Part shown: positions 8,360-16,630 of the stretch, piece by piece
Layout: each line of letters begins with the position of its first letter
Numbering within the stretch: position 1 is the first letter of the stretch
Assembly: GCF_000024865.1 (NCBI RefSeq)
Contig: NC_013595.1
Location: 2,852,001 to 2,916,000, forward strand
Length of the DNA stretch: 64,000 nucleotides
Origin: Streptosporangium roseum DSM 43021
GTDB lineage: Bacteria > Actinomycetota > Actinomycetes > Streptosporangiales > Streptosporangiaceae
Direction of reading: 5' to 3'
The notes under the pieces: generated by a model
Databases searched by the model: none
What the model saw: the letters and a program-made list of their open reading frames with translations, nothing else
What the model was told of the DNA's origin: nothing
Position numbers and translations under genes: made by a program

Positions 8360-9319
8360 GTGACCCTGTGGCCGGGGCGCGGGAGCGTCGCCGTTCTCAT
8401 CGGCGTGTGCCTGCTGTGGATGGCGGGTCCGGCCGGCGCGGGATCGGCCCGTCCCGCGCCCGAAGCGGACTTCTCGCTGACGGTGAGCCCGACCCGGCTC
8501 GCCGTCCATCCCGGCGACATCGGCGAGAAGCAGGTGTTCCAGGTCGTCAACCAAGGGCGGCAGCCGCTCGACGTCGAGGTCCGCAAGGCCGACTTCAAGC
8601 CGAACCTGGACGGCACGCTGCTCTTCCAGCCCAAGGCCCCCTACTCCGCCAGCAACTGGGTCACCGTCACCCCTGACCGTTTCCGCCTGGCGGCGGGCAG
8701 GACCAGGCAGGTGTCCGTCCGGATCAACGTGCCGCCCGATCCGGAACCGGGTGATCACCAGCTTGCCCTGGTCTTCCTGGTGCCCGCCGGGACCGACGAG
8801 GGCAACATCCGGATCAACCGGGGGATCGGCGCTCCCGTCTACATCGCCGTTCCCGGGCCCATCGACGACTCCGCGGAGGTCATGGGCCTGCGTGCCCCGA
8901 GTTTCGCGCTCGGCGGGCCCCTGACCTTCACCACGACGGTGCGCGACACCGGAACCGTGCATCGCGACTTCCGCGGCGACGACCGCCTGCGCCTGCGGGT
9001 GAACGGGGAGAGCGTCCCGTTCCCCGACTTCACCGTGAGCCGGGGCTCCACCCGCGAGATCGCCACCACCTTCGATCCGCCGCTGATGTGCCTGTGCGGC
9101 GCCACCGTGGCCATTCCCGGTCCCGGCGGGACGTCGACGACCGCGACGGCGACCGTCCTGGTCTTCCCGCTCCACTGGCTGGGGGCCGCGATCCTGATGG
9201 CCGGAGCCCTGATCCTCCTGGTGGCGTTCGCGCGCCGGCGCTACCGGGCCCAGGTGGCCGCCGCGGCCCGCGCCATGAGCGGGATCGACGGGGACGGGGA
9301 CGGCAGGCAACCGCTCTGA
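8360..9319 (+). CDS. DUF916-like extracytoplasmic protein with C-terminal membrane anchor
   Basis: The 319-residue protein begins with a signal peptide (SVAVLIGVCLLWMAGPAGAGSA). An immunoglobulin-like domain follows with FSLTVSPTRLAVHPGDIGEKQVFQVVNQGRQPLDVEVRK, then WVTVTPDRFRLAAGRTRQVSVRINVP and GDHQLALVF, the pattern of the DUF916 (WxL-associated) family. A second beta-domain contains FTTTVRDTGTVHRDF. A membrane helix (about residues 275-298, WLGAAILMAGALILLVAFA) ends in a basic cytoplasmic tail, as in Firmicutes DUF916/DUF3324 proteins. The GTG has GGAGAG at a good distance. It lies 80 nt after the small secreted protein gene and probably helps present that protein at the cell surface (inference). 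Confidence 0.7.
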   Translation: MTLWPGRGSVAVLIGVCLLWMAGPAGAGSARPAPEADFSLTVSPTRLAVHPGDIGEKQVFQVVNQGRQPLDVEVRKADFKPNLDGTLLFQPKAPYSASNWVTVTPDRFRLAAGRTRQVSVRINVPPDPEPGDHQLALVFLVPAGTDEGNIRINRGIGAPVYIAVPGPIDDSAEVMGLRAPSFALGGPLTFTTTVRDTGTVHRDFRGDDRLRLRVNGESVPFPDFTVSRGSTREIATTFDPPLMCLCGATVAIPGPGGTSTTATATVLVFPLHWLGAAILMAGALILLVAFARRRYRAQVAAAARAMSGIDGDGDGRQPL

Positions 9320-9558
9320 GCCGAGGCGAGGCCGCCACCGGCCTGGTGAGCCGGCCCCCGCCCTCGTCGGCCCTGCCCTCATCGGCCCTGCCCTCGACGG
9401 GTGCCTCGGTGTCGGCCCCCTCCGCGGTGGCGCCGGCGTCTGCCCGCGCAGCCGCGTTCTCCGCGCCCGCCACATCGGTAGGCTCCACGGGACGCGCGCC
9501 CTCCCGGGCCGCCGGGGGGGCGGGCGAGACCGGCGCAGGCGCGGGAAGGAGTGGGGTG

Positions 9559-10602
9559 GTGGAGCAGGAGGACAGCCCCGCGACACCGGGAGCGGCCGCC
9601 ACCGACGCGGGGAGACGGTCTCGCGGCACCGGCCGGTGGCGCCGGGGCGGGGACGGGCGAGGCCGGACGCCCTGGACGCGCGGGCGGATCCTCGCGGCGC
9701 TTGCCGTACCGGCCGCCGGGCTGCCGGTGTTCCACTCCGTGGTCCCCAACGGCGTGGGCAATCTCGGGAGCCTGCTGGAGACCTTCCTGCCCTGGACCGG
9801 CCTGGCCGTTCCCGTGCTGTTCTGCCTGGCGCTGCTCCGCCGCTCGGCCACCGCCGCGGTGGCCGTGGTGCTGCCCGCAGTGGTCTGGGCCGTCCTCTTC
9901 GGCGGGCGGCTGCTGCCCGCCGGCCGGGGAGCGGCATACGACCTGACGGCGCTGCAGCACAACGTCGGCGACGACAACCCCGACCCCGCGGGGACCGCAC
10001 AGGCCCTGGCCCGGACCGGAGCCGACCTCATCGCCCTTGAGGAGCTGACGCCCGGCGCGCTGCCCGTCTACGGAGCCGCCTTCGCGGCCGGCCATCCCCA
10101 CCGTGCCGTCGTGGGCACCGTCGGGCTCTGGTCCAGGTATCCCCTGGTGGACTCCGGGCCGGTGGACATCAGGCCGGAGGGCATCGGAGCCGAGTGGAGC
10201 CGCGGGCTGCGTTCCACCGTGCGGGCGCCGCACGGCGACATGGCCGTGTACGTCGCCCACCTCCCCTCGGTCCGCATCCGGCCGCGGGACGGCTTCGGCT
10301 CCGGCCCGAGGGACGAGAGCGCCGTCGCGCTGGGCGCGGCCATCGCCGCGGAGAGGCTGGAGACGGTCATCCTGCTGGGCGACCTCAACGGCACCCTCGA
10401 CGACCGCGGCCTGGCCCCGGTCACCTCCCGGATGACCCCGGCGGTGGCAGGGGCCGGCTTCAGCTGGCCCGCCGCCTTCCCCGTCGCCCGGATCGACCAC
10501 ATCATGGCCCGCGCGGCGACCCCCGTCACGACCTGGACACTGCCCGCCACCGGCAGCGACCACCTGCCGATCGCGGCCCGCATCAAGCTCCGAGGTCCCT
10601 GA
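9559..10602 (+). CDS. Endonuclease/exonuclease/phosphatase-family membrane protein
   Basis: The 347-residue protein has a basic cytoplasmic N-terminus and about three membrane helices (residues 50-130; ILAALAVPAAGLPVF, LPWTGLAVPVLFCLALL, AAVAVVLPAVVWAVLFGG). The extracytoplasmic EEP domain shows ALQHNVGDDNPDP, DLIALEELT, VILLGDLNGTLDD, RIDHIMA and TGSDHLPIAARI. These are the metal- and phosphate-binding signatures of the DNase I-like hydrolase fold, so it is probably a surface-anchored phosphodiesterase or phosphatase. The GTG at 9559 has a perfect AAGGAG seven nt upstream. The open frame runs further 5' through a Ser/Ala/Pro-rich stretch that overlaps the preceding gene and is not convincing. 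Its substrate is unknown. Confidence 0.85.
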   Translation: MEQEDSPATPGAAATDAGRRSRGTGRWRRGGDGRGRTPWTRGRILAALAVPAAGLPVFHSVVPNGVGNLGSLLETFLPWTGLAVPVLFCLALLRRSATAAVAVVLPAVVWAVLFGGRLLPAGRGAAYDLTALQHNVGDDNPDPAGTAQALARTGADLIALEELTPGALPVYGAAFAAGHPHRAVVGTVGLWSRYPLVDSGPVDIRPEGIGAEWSRGLRSTVRAPHGDMAVYVAHLPSVRIRPRDGFGSGPRDESAVALGAAIAAERLETVILLGDLNGTLDDRGLAPVTSRMTPAVAGAGFSWPAAFPVARIDHIMARAATPVTTWTLPATGSDHLPIAARIKLRGP

Positions 10603-10614
10603 GAGCCCGCCGCT

Positions 10615-10671
10615 CGTCCATCCCACGCCGCCCGCCGTCCGCCGCCTGTCCGTCCCACGCCGCCGGCCGTC
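10615..10671 (+). repeat. Two-copy 25-bp repeat in spacer
   Basis: Copies at 10615-10639 and 10647-10671 match at 22 of 25 positions around the core TCCCACGCCGCC, with a 32-bp period. They lie just after the stop of the EEP gene. Confidence 0.6.
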
Positions 10672-10826
10672 GCCGAACCCACCTTGCCTCCTGAGCCGCA
10701 CCGAGTCTCGCACGCCCCCTTGAGAGATACTCCCCCCGGGTCTACCAGCACTGCTGGCGTAGCGTCTGATGATCATGGTTTACTTCCTGAGTTTTTACGC
10801 TTGATCATGAAATCTCAGGAGATGTC

Positions 10827-12275
10827 ATGCGGGTCCCCCTCCCCTTGAGCGCGCTGGCCACCGGCGCGCTCATGTTCCCTTTGATAGCTGCCATGCCCAT
10901 GACCAGGGCCGTCGCCGACCCGGTCCCCCTGGTCGAGGTGATCACCACCGACCCCGGCGCAGGCGCCACCCCGCCCGACTACAAGCTCGCCTACGCCCTG
11001 CGTGAGGCCGAGGCCAAGGCCTTGGCCAAGCCCGAGGTGTACGGCAAGCCGTACGTGAAGTGGGACACCCTGTACGTCCCGGTCGTCAGCGCGAGCGCGC
11101 AAGCCGAGGCGACCGAGCCGATCGCGTTGCCGCCGGACCTGTCGCCTCCGGACGACGGCACCGACGACACCTCGTCGGCGCCGTCGGACACCAAGGATGA
11201 GACCGCCCCCGCCGCGCCGAGCGCTCTGCGCGCCACCGAGAGCGCGGCGCCGGTCCCGCCGAAGGACGAGAAGCAGCGGCTCTCCGCCGCCACGGCCGCG
11301 GCGGGCAACCCGTACATCATCACGCCCAAGACTCCGCTGGTGAAGTACAGCTTGGCCCGTCTGGAGGCGATCAGGGACGAGGTGATGGAGCTCACCCCGG
11401 ACGTGCTGCCCGGTGTCGACCAGGTGCTGAGCTCGTGGGTCGTCGCCGACCGCGACCAGGTCGTGCTGGAGTCGGCTGTCCCGAGCGACGCCCTGCGCGC
11501 CGCGCTCGCCAGCCGGTACGGCGCCGACGCCGTCGCGATCCTGCAGGTCGCCGACCCGGGTCCGTCGGGCGTCGACAGCCGTGACCACGATTCGCCCTCG
11601 GGTGGTTTCTGGGGTGGCGCCTGGATCAGGACGAACGTCACCACCAAGTGCACCGACGCCTTCTCCTGGCGGGTCGGCAGCGCCTCGTACATGGTCACCG
11701 CCGGCCACTGCACCACGGCGGGCGGCTGGGCGGCCACGCAGGTGACGAGCATCGGCTACGTGTCCAACGACACGTGGGCCAACAACAGCGGCAGTGTCCG
11801 GGTCAACGGCGTGTACCGGGGCGACGGCTCCCTGATCAAGCTGGACGCGGGCAAGTCCTCGGCGGCGACCATTTACGTCGGCGGCGTGTACTCCACCGTC
11901 GCCCGCCCGGTCGGGGCCATGTGGTCGCGCCGCGCGGCCGTCGGCGACCGTTACTGCACGGGCGGCGCCACCACCGGCGAGCAGTGCGGCTGGACGGTCG
12001 CGTCGGTCGGGGTGACGCACCGCTACAGCGACGGCAGGACCATCCGCAACGCGGTCCGCGGTGTCAAGCAGGGGCAGTGCACGCGCCCCGGTGATTCCGG
12101 CGGGCCGGTGTACACCGTGACCTCGGCCGGCAAGGTCGTCGCCAAGGGCGTCCACAGTGGGACCCGGGGTGGCGGCAGCGACGGCTGGGGCGGGGCGCTG
12201 GATCCGTGCCACGAGTACTTCACCGACATCTGGGACGCGTACTACGCCTTCCCCGGTCAGCTCGCCACGCGCTGA
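10827..12275 (+). CDS. Secreted trypsin-like (S1) serine protease
   Basis: The 482-residue preproprotein has a signal peptide (residues 1-30), a long acidic Pro/Ala/Thr-rich pro-region (about 35-260) and a C-terminal chymotrypsin-fold domain. The catalytic triad is visible: H294 in MVTAGHCTT, probable D333 in RGDGSLIKL, and S424 in RPGDSGGPVYT. Paired cysteines around the histidine (TKCTDAF, GHC) and near the serine (GQCTRPGD) fit the disulfides of streptogrisin-type proteases. The pro-region contains a segment (RLEAIRDEVMELTPDVLPGVDQVLSSWVVADRDQVVLES) like prodomains that chaperone folding. The ATG has AGGAGA 4-5 nt upstream. It stands alone, with its own spacer promoter region and a downstream hairpin. 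Confidence 0.92.
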   Translation: MRVPLPLSALATGALMFPLIAAMPMTRAVADPVPLVEVITTDPGAGATPPDYKLAYALREAEAKALAKPEVYGKPYVKWDTLYVPVVSASAQAEATEPIALPPDLSPPDDGTDDTSSAPSDTKDETAPAAPSALRATESAAPVPPKDEKQRLSAATAAAGNPYIITPKTPLVKYSLARLEAIRDEVMELTPDVLPGVDQVLSSWVVADRDQVVLESAVPSDALRAALASRYGADAVAILQVADPGPSGVDSRDHDSPSGGFWGGAWIRTNVTTKCTDAFSWRVGSASYMVTAGHCTTAGGWAATQVTSIGYVSNDTWANNSGSVRVNGVYRGDGSLIKLDAGKSSAATIYVGGVYSTVARPVGAMWSRRAAVGDRYCTGGATTGEQCGWTVASVGVTHRYSDGRTIRNAVRGVKQGQCTRPGDSGGPVYTVTSAGKVVAKGVHSGTRGGGSDGWGGALDPCHEYFTDIWDAYYAFPGQLATR

Positions 12276-12359
12276 CCCTTCGGCGCCGTGCGGCGGGTGA
12301 GTTCGGATCCCGATCGGATCACCGAGATCGTCGCCGCGGCGTTCGTCCTGCTCCGGTTG

Positions 12360-12388
12360 GAGTACGGCCGTGCCATCTGGCCGTACTC
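12360..12388 (+). terminator. Hairpin downstream of the S1 protease gene
   Basis: GAGTACGGCC (12360-12369) pairs perfectly with GGCCGTACTC (12379-12388) around a 9-nt loop, 85 nt after the protease stop codon. There is no T-run. Confidence 0.5.
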
Positions 12389-12486
12389 ACAGACCGTGAT
12401 GACCGCTTACCGATAAAGGCTCACTGCGTGGAGCAGACGGCGAGTTGACGATTGCGGACGCGCTATCGACGGCCCTACCAGCAAAG

Positions 12487-12520
12487 AACGGCCCGGCATC
12501 GTTCACGATGCCGGGCCGTT
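12487..12520 (-). terminator. glnA terminator
   Basis: AACGGCCCGGCATCG (12487-12501) and CGATGCCGGGCCGTT (12506-12520) form a perfect 15-bp stem with a 4-nt loop, 81 nt beyond the glnA stop codon. On the minus strand it is followed by CTTTGCT. It would also block readthrough from the opposite strand. Confidence 0.8.
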
Positions 12521-12601
12521 CTGGTCCGGATGACATTGCTGAGCACCGACAAACAACGACAAGCTTTCCCAGCTCAGAACCCGAGGCCGGAAACCTCGCC
12601 G

Positions 12602-14026
12602 TCACACGTCGTAGTAGAGCTCGAACTCGTGCGGGTGGGGGCGCAGGCGGATCGGGTCGATCTCGTTCTCGCGCTTGTAGGCGATCCAGGTCTCGATCAG
12701 GTCCGGCGTGAACACGCCGCCCTCCAGCAGGTATTCGTGGTCGGCCTCAAGGGCGGCGAGCACGTCCGACAGGGAGCCGGGGACCTGCGGGATGTTGCGG
12801 GCCTCCTCCGGGGGAAGCTCGTAGAGGTCCTTGTCGACCGGCTCGACCGGCTCGATCTTGTTACGGATGCCGTCGATGCCCGCCATGAGCTGCGCGGCGA
12901 AGGCGAAGTACGGGTTGCAGGACGGGTCCGGCACGCGGAACTCGATGCGCTTGGCCTTCGGGTTGGAGCCCGTGATCGGGATGCGGATGCACGCCGAGCG
13001 GTTGCGCTGGGAGTAGACCAGGTTGACCGGGGCCTCGTAGCCGGGGACCAGGCGGTGGTAGGAGTTCACCGTCGGGTTGGTGAAGGCCAGCAGCGACGGG
13101 GCGTGCTTGAGCAGGCCGCCGATGTAGTAGCGGGCGGTGTCGGACAGGCCCGCGTAGCCGACCTCGTCGTAGAAGAGGGGCTCGCCGTCCTTCCAGAGCG
13201 ACTGGTGGCAGTGCATGCCGGAGCCGTTGTCACCGAAGATCGGCTTGGGCATGAAGGTGACCGTGTGGCCGTGCGCCAGGGCCGTGCTCTTGACGATGTA
13301 CTTGTACAGCATCAGGGTGTCGGCGGCCTTGAGCAGCGTGTTGAACCGGAAGTCGATCTCGGCCTGGCCGGCCGTGCCCACCTCGTGGTGCTGCATCTCC
13401 ACATCGATGCCGGCCTCGATGAGCTTGCGGACCATCTCCGAGCGCAGGTCGGTGAAGTGGTCCATCGGCGGGACCGGGAAGTAGCCGCCCTTGAAGCGCG
13501 GCTTGTAACCCAGGTTGCCGCCCTCCTGGGCCTTGCCGCTGTTCCAGGCGCCCTCGATCGAGTCGATGTGGTAGTAGCTCGAATGCGCGTTGGTCTCGAA
13601 CCGCACGTCGTCGAAGATGTAGAACTCGGCCTCGGGGCCGAAGAAGACCGTGTCGGCGATGCCGGTGCCCTTGAGATATTCCTCGGCCTTGCGGGCGACG
13701 TTGCGCGGGTCGCGGCTGTAGGCCTCGCCCGTCAGCGGGTCGTGCACGAAGAAGTTGATGTTGAGTGTCTTGTGCTGCCGGAAGGGGTCCAGCACGGCCG
13801 TGGAGGGGTCGGGCAGCAGGAGCATGTCCGACTCGTGGATGGCCTGGAAACCCCGGATCGACGAGCCGTCGAACATGAGGCCGTCAGTGAAGACGCTCGC
13901 TCCGAAGTTCTCCGTTGGGAACGTGAAATGGTGCGTCGTCCCCGGCAGGTCGGTGAACCTGACATCGACGAACTGCACCCCTTCGTCCTTGATGAACTTC
14001 AGGACGTCGTCGGCGGAGTTGAACAC
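12602..14026 (-). CDS. glnA: Glutamine synthetase, type I
   Basis: GlnA condenses glutamate and ammonia to glutamine with ATP in the cytoplasm. The 474-residue protein is full length for the dodecameric type I enzyme. It shows MFDGSSIRGF, the metal-binding PEAEFYIFDD region, NGSGMHCHQSLW, the ATP-binding PGYEAPVNLVYSQRNRSACIRIP, and DKDLYELPPEE. Tyr402 in the last motif is the expected adenylylation site modified by GlnE. The GTG start follows GGGAGG at 5 nt. A four-half-site GlnR box lies 52-89 nt upstream, so nitrogen-dependent transcription is very likely. The RDD and DUF4191 genes next to it are usual actinobacterial neighbours of glnA and lipA. Confidence 0.98.
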   Translation of the reverse strand: MFNSADDVLKFIKDEGVQFVDVRFTDLPGTTHHFTFPTENFGASVFTDGLMFDGSSIRGFQAIHESDMLLLPDPSTAVLDPFRQHKTLNINFFVHDPLTGEAYSRDPRNVARKAEEYLKGTGIADTVFFGPEAEFYIFDDVRFETNAHSSYYHIDSIEGAWNSGKAQEGGNLGYKPRFKGGYFPVPPMDHFTDLRSEMVRKLIEAGIDVEMQHHEVGTAGQAEIDFRFNTLLKAADTLMLYKYIVKSTALAHGHTVTFMPKPIFGDNGSGMHCHQSLWKDGEPLFYDEVGYAGLSDTARYYIGGLLKHAPSLLAFTNPTVNSYHRLVPGYEAPVNLVYSQRNRSACIRIPITGSNPKAKRIEFRVPDPSCNPYFAFAAQLMAGIDGIRNKIEPVEPVDKDLYELPPEEARNIPQVPGSLSDVLAALEADHEYLLEGGVFTPDLIETWIAYKRENEIDPIRLRPHPHEFELYYDV

Positions 14027-14077
14027 GCGAACCTCCCAAGGGGCACGGGCTATCAGTGCCGAACGTAGGCCTGTGCC

Positions 14078-14115
14078 GTTACCGCCCCGTGTCTCGTCTG
14101 TTTCACTCGTGTTAA
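14078..14115 (-). promoter_or_regulatory. GlnR-binding box upstream of glnA
   Basis: Read on the minus strand, four 5-mers TTAAC, GAAAC, GACAC and GTAAC are each separated by exactly 6 nt. This reproduces the a-site/b-site pattern gTnAC-n6-GaAAC repeated twice that is known for GlnR targets in actinomycetes. The plus-strand positions are 14111-14115, 14100-14104, 14089-14093 and 14078-14082. It lies 52 nt upstream of the glnA start codon. Confidence 0.88.
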
Positions 14116-14185
14116 GGGAAAGTCGCCTTCACGCTAGCCCCGCGTTCCGGCGGGACCGCGGGCGAAGGGCCGTCCTTTGCCCTAC

Positions 14186-14376
14186 TTTCACGTCCGGGCC
14201 TGCGCGGGCCCATACCCGGGGCCGTCCGGATCTCACCTCCGGGCCTGCGTGGATCCCGTGTCCGGGGCCGTCCGGGTCTCACGTCCGCCCCATCCCCGAT
14301 CTCACGCCGCAGGACGTCTCCGGTCTCACTTCGCAGGACATTTCCCGTCTCACGTCGCAGAACGCCCGGGTCTCAC
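14186..14376 (+). repeat. Phased 23-24-bp degenerate repeat array
   Basis: The hexamer TCTCAC (TTTCAC in the first copy) recurs at 14186, 14231, 14277, 14300, 14324, 14348 and 14371. The spacings of 45, 46, 23, 24, 24 and 23 bp are all multiples of about 23 bp. The sequence after each hexamer is partly conserved (GTCGCAGGACG-type, or CTCCGGGCCTGCG-type in the early copies). Confidence 0.75.
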
Positions 14377-14397
14377 CGCCGGACCGTGACGGTCCTC

Positions 14398-14441
14398 ATC
14401 CCCGGGACGCCCGCTCGCGATCCCCGGGACGCCCGCTCGCG
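14398..14441 (+). repeat. Perfect 22-bp tandem duplication
   Basis: The 22-bp unit beginning ATCCCCGGGACGCCCG occurs twice without mismatch at 14398-14419 and 14420-14441. It is noncoding. Confidence 0.85.
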
Positions 14442-14594
14442 GTTCGCGGACCGTCCGCCGATGCCACCCGTGCCGGGCCCGGAGAGCGCTCCGGAGGGAC
14501 GTGCCCGATGAGGATGCCGCCGCGCATGACGTACGGCGTTCGCGTGACGCGGGCAACTGGCTCGGGCGGATGCGGGAGCGGCCCCCGGGGCGGA

Positions 14595-14600
14595 TACCGT
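14595..14600 (+). promoter_or_regulatory. Putative leaderless -10 element of the RDD gene
   Basis: TACCGT (TANNNT form) ends 6 nt before the ATG at 14607, and no good Shine-Dalgarno sequence is present. Transcription would start at or within a base or two of the start codon. Confidence 0.5.
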
Positions 14601-14606
14601 TTAGCC

Positions 14607-15071
14607 ATGAGCAGCAGGCAGCAACCCCGATGGACCCAGACCTGGCTTGGTGGCGTCAGATCGGCCGGAGTCGACCTGGGCTATCCGGGAGAGCAGCTCG
14701 GACTGCCCCAGGAGGGCAGCGGCGCGGTGGCGGGGTTCGGCCGCAGGATCGGCGCCCTCGTCATCGACTGGCTGATCTGCACCTGGGCGATCGCGCAGGG
14801 ACTCCTGGGGGTGAACCCGGCCGAGCAGGGCTGGATCCCGCTTGCGATCTTCGCGGCGGAATACATCCTGCTGGTGGGCAGCATGGGCATGACCTTCGGC
14901 ATGCGGCTGCTCGGCATCCGGGTCGCCGCGCTCGGCGGCGGCCGTCCGGGCTTCGTGTCGGTGCTGGTGCGGACCCTGCTGCTGTGCATGGCCGTACCGG
15001 CGCTCATCTGGGACCGCGACCAGCGAGGCCTGCACGACCGGGCGGCGAACACCGTGGTCGTGCGCATGTGA
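14607..15071 (+). CDS. RDD family membrane protein
   Basis: The 154-residue protein has the RDD-family layout. The N-terminal arginine pair and aspartate lie in GFGRRIGALVIDWLICTWAIAQG (helix 1). Helix 2 is IPLAIFAAEYILLVGSMGMTFGMRLLGIRV, helix 3 is SVLVRTLLLCMAVPALIWD, and the C-terminus is the family's RGLHDRAANTVVV. The molecular role of RDD proteins is unknown. This one is the conserved neighbour of glnA and lipA in many actinobacteria. It appears to be transcribed from its own leaderless promoter, divergently from glnA. Confidence 0.9.
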   Translation: MSSRQQPRWTQTWLGGVRSAGVDLGYPGEQLGLPQEGSGAVAGFGRRIGALVIDWLICTWAIAQGLLGVNPAEQGWIPLAIFAAEYILLVGSMGMTFGMRLLGIRVAALGGGRPGFVSVLVRTLLLCMAVPALIWDRDQRGLHDRAANTVVVRM

Positions 15072-15145
15072 GTCCGGCGGGCCGGTGAAGGGCTTCCGGG
15101 CCCGGAAGGGCGGGGAGTCCGCAGGCTCGCCGCCCCCGGCCGTCC

Positions 15146-15943
15146 CTACGGCCTGACGCAGGTGAAGATCGCGGTGCCAGGCAGGTGACGGCCGCGCAGC
15201 GGGCTCCAGCCGCCCCACTCGCGGTCGTGGCCGCCGGGCCACTCCGGCTCGACCAGCCCCGCCACGACCAGGCCCGACGAGACGACGTGCCCGATCCAGT
15301 CCGCCATCGTGCGGTGGTGCTCGACGTAGGACGGCCGCCCGTCGTCGCCGAGCTCGACGTACGGCGAGCGGTCGAAGTAGGACCGGTCGGCGGTCAGCCC
15401 GCGGGGGCCCGGGTCGTCGGGGAAGGCCCAGCGGATCGGGTGGCTGACCGAGAAGACCAGGCGGCCGCCGGGGCGCAGCACCCGGCGCGTCTCGGTGAGA
15501 ACGGCCGCCGCGTCGGCCACGAACGGCAGCGCGCCGAAGGCCGAGCAGGCAAGGTCGAACGACTCGTCGGCGAAGGGCAGGACCTCGGCGTCGGCCTGGA
15601 CCACCGGGAGCGGCGAGCCTCCGTCGAAGTCGATCCGGCGGGAGTGCTGGAGCTGGCGGAAGGACAGGTCGAAGGCCGCCACCCGGGCCCCCTGGTCGGC
15701 CAGCCACCGCCCGCACTGTCCCGCGCCGCAGCCGATCTCCAGGACGTCCTTGCCCGCGACCTCGCCCAGCAGGCGGGCGTCGGCCTCGTCCAGGCCCTCC
15801 GGGCACCAGACGAAACCCGAGTCGCGGAGGAACTCCCCGTGCTCGGCCTGGTATTCGTCCGCGGCGCCGTCCCACCAGCCGCGGTTGGCCCGCGAGGTGC
15901 CGGCCGCGTCCACCCGGCGCCGGTCGACTCCTGCGAGGTCCAT
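15146..15943 (-). CDS. Class I SAM-dependent methyltransferase
   Basis: The 265-residue protein has motif I DVLEIGCGAGQCGRWLADQGARVAAFDLS (about residues 65-95), motif II VVQADAEVLPFADESFDLACSAFGALPFV, and motif III RVLRPGGRLVFSVSHPIRW. These define a Rossmann-fold methyltransferase of the UbiE/type 11 kind. The substrate is not evident. Its ATG overlaps the TGA of the upstream DUF4191 gene (TGATG), so translation of the two is probably coupled. The overlap fixes the start at 15943. Confidence 0.9.
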   Translation of the reverse strand: MDLAGVDRRRVDAAGTSRANRGWWDGAADEYQAEHGEFLRDSGFVWCPEGLDEADARLLGEVAGKDVLEIGCGAGQCGRWLADQGARVAAFDLSFRQLQHSRRIDFDGGSPLPVVQADAEVLPFADESFDLACSAFGALPFVADAAAVLTETRRVLRPGGRLVFSVSHPIRWAFPDDPGPRGLTADRSYFDRSPYVELGDDGRPSYVEHHRTMADWIGHVVSSGLVVAGLVEPEWPGGHDREWGGWSPLRGRHLPGTAIFTCVRP

Positions 15944-16623
15944 CAGCGCATCTTCGGCCGGGGCATCTTCGCCCCGCGCGGCAGCGGGCCCTTGGGCATC
16001 GGCAGCGTCTGAGGAAGCGCCTTGAGGCGGTTGTTGATCTCGTAGACCGCGGGCTTCTTGAGGTTGCGGGGCAGCTTCATCAGGTGCCGCTGCAGCTTGG
16101 CGAGGGGGATCTGACCCTCGCCGTCGCCGGACTGGATGTCGTAGACCGGGACGTCGAGCGCGACCCGCTGGACGCGCTTCTTCTCGGCGACGAGCATCTT
16201 CTGCACGCGGCTGCCCGGTCCCTCGGAGACCAGGACGATGCCGGGATAGCCGACCACGCGGTGCACGATGTCCTGGTCGCGGTTGACGGCGACGGCCGGG
16301 GTAACCTCCCAGTTGCCGCGCATCCCCTGCAGGATCGCGGCGGCGGCGCCGACCTGGCCGTGCAGCATCGAATACTGCGACTTCTGCGCGATCTGGCCGA
16401 ACACGACCAGCCCGACCGTGAGAGCCAGCATGATTCCGATGAACAGCAGATACCAGAACCAGCCCGTGACCAGGCCGATCACGATGCACAGCGCGAGCGT
16501 GCCAAGCGCCGACGCGTAGACGATCGGCATCCCCTTGGGGTTGGCCTCCTTGATGATCTTGGCGATCATGCGGAGCTGCTTGATGCGCCCCGGGCGCTCT
16601 GGGTCTTCGGGCTTCTTGGCCAT
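15943..16623 (-). CDS. DUF4191 domain membrane protein
   Basis: The 226-residue protein begins MAKKPEDPERPGRIKQLRMIAKIIKEANPKG, the recognisable DUF4191 start. Two adjacent membrane helices follow (about residues 33-85, IVYASALGTLALCIVIGLVTGWFWYLLFIGIMLALTVGLVVFG). A cytoplasmic domain then contains GNWEVTPAVAVNRDQDIVHRVVGYPGIVLV and ends in a basic tail. The family's function is unknown, but it is found next to lipA in many actinobacteria. Here the lipA side is separated by a 5-kb block of accessory genes. There is no Shine-Dalgarno sequence, but a TATCCT hexamer lies 7 nt before the ATG, which suggests a leaderless transcript. Confidence 0.9.
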   Translation of the reverse strand: MAKKPEDPERPGRIKQLRMIAKIIKEANPKGMPIVYASALGTLALCIVIGLVTGWFWYLLFIGIMLALTVGLVVFGQIAQKSQYSMLHGQVGAAAAILQGMRGNWEVTPAVAVNRDQDIVHRVVGYPGIVLVSEGPGSRVQKMLVAEKKRVQRVALDVPVYDIQSGDGEGQIPLAKLQRHLMKLPRNLKKPAVYEINNRLKALPQTLPMPKGPLPRGAKMPRPKMR

Positions 16624-16630
16624 GTTCTGA

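Larger units (their letters stand above)
12276..12601. other. Spacer between protease and glnA 3' ends
   Basis: These 326 bp separate two convergent genes and show no convincing coding. They contain one hairpin on the protease side and one strong hairpin on the glnA side, both listed separately. The stretch just before the glnA terminator (about 12400-12480) is noticeably less GC-rich than the genes. Confidence 0.6.
14151..14606. other. Repeat-built spacer upstream of the RDD gene
   Basis: No credible gene is present. The stretch consists largely of degenerate repeats: a phased TCTCAC series at about 14186-14376 and a perfect 22-bp tandem at 14398-14441. It ends in the putative leaderless promoter of the RDD gene. 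Confidence 0.6.
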
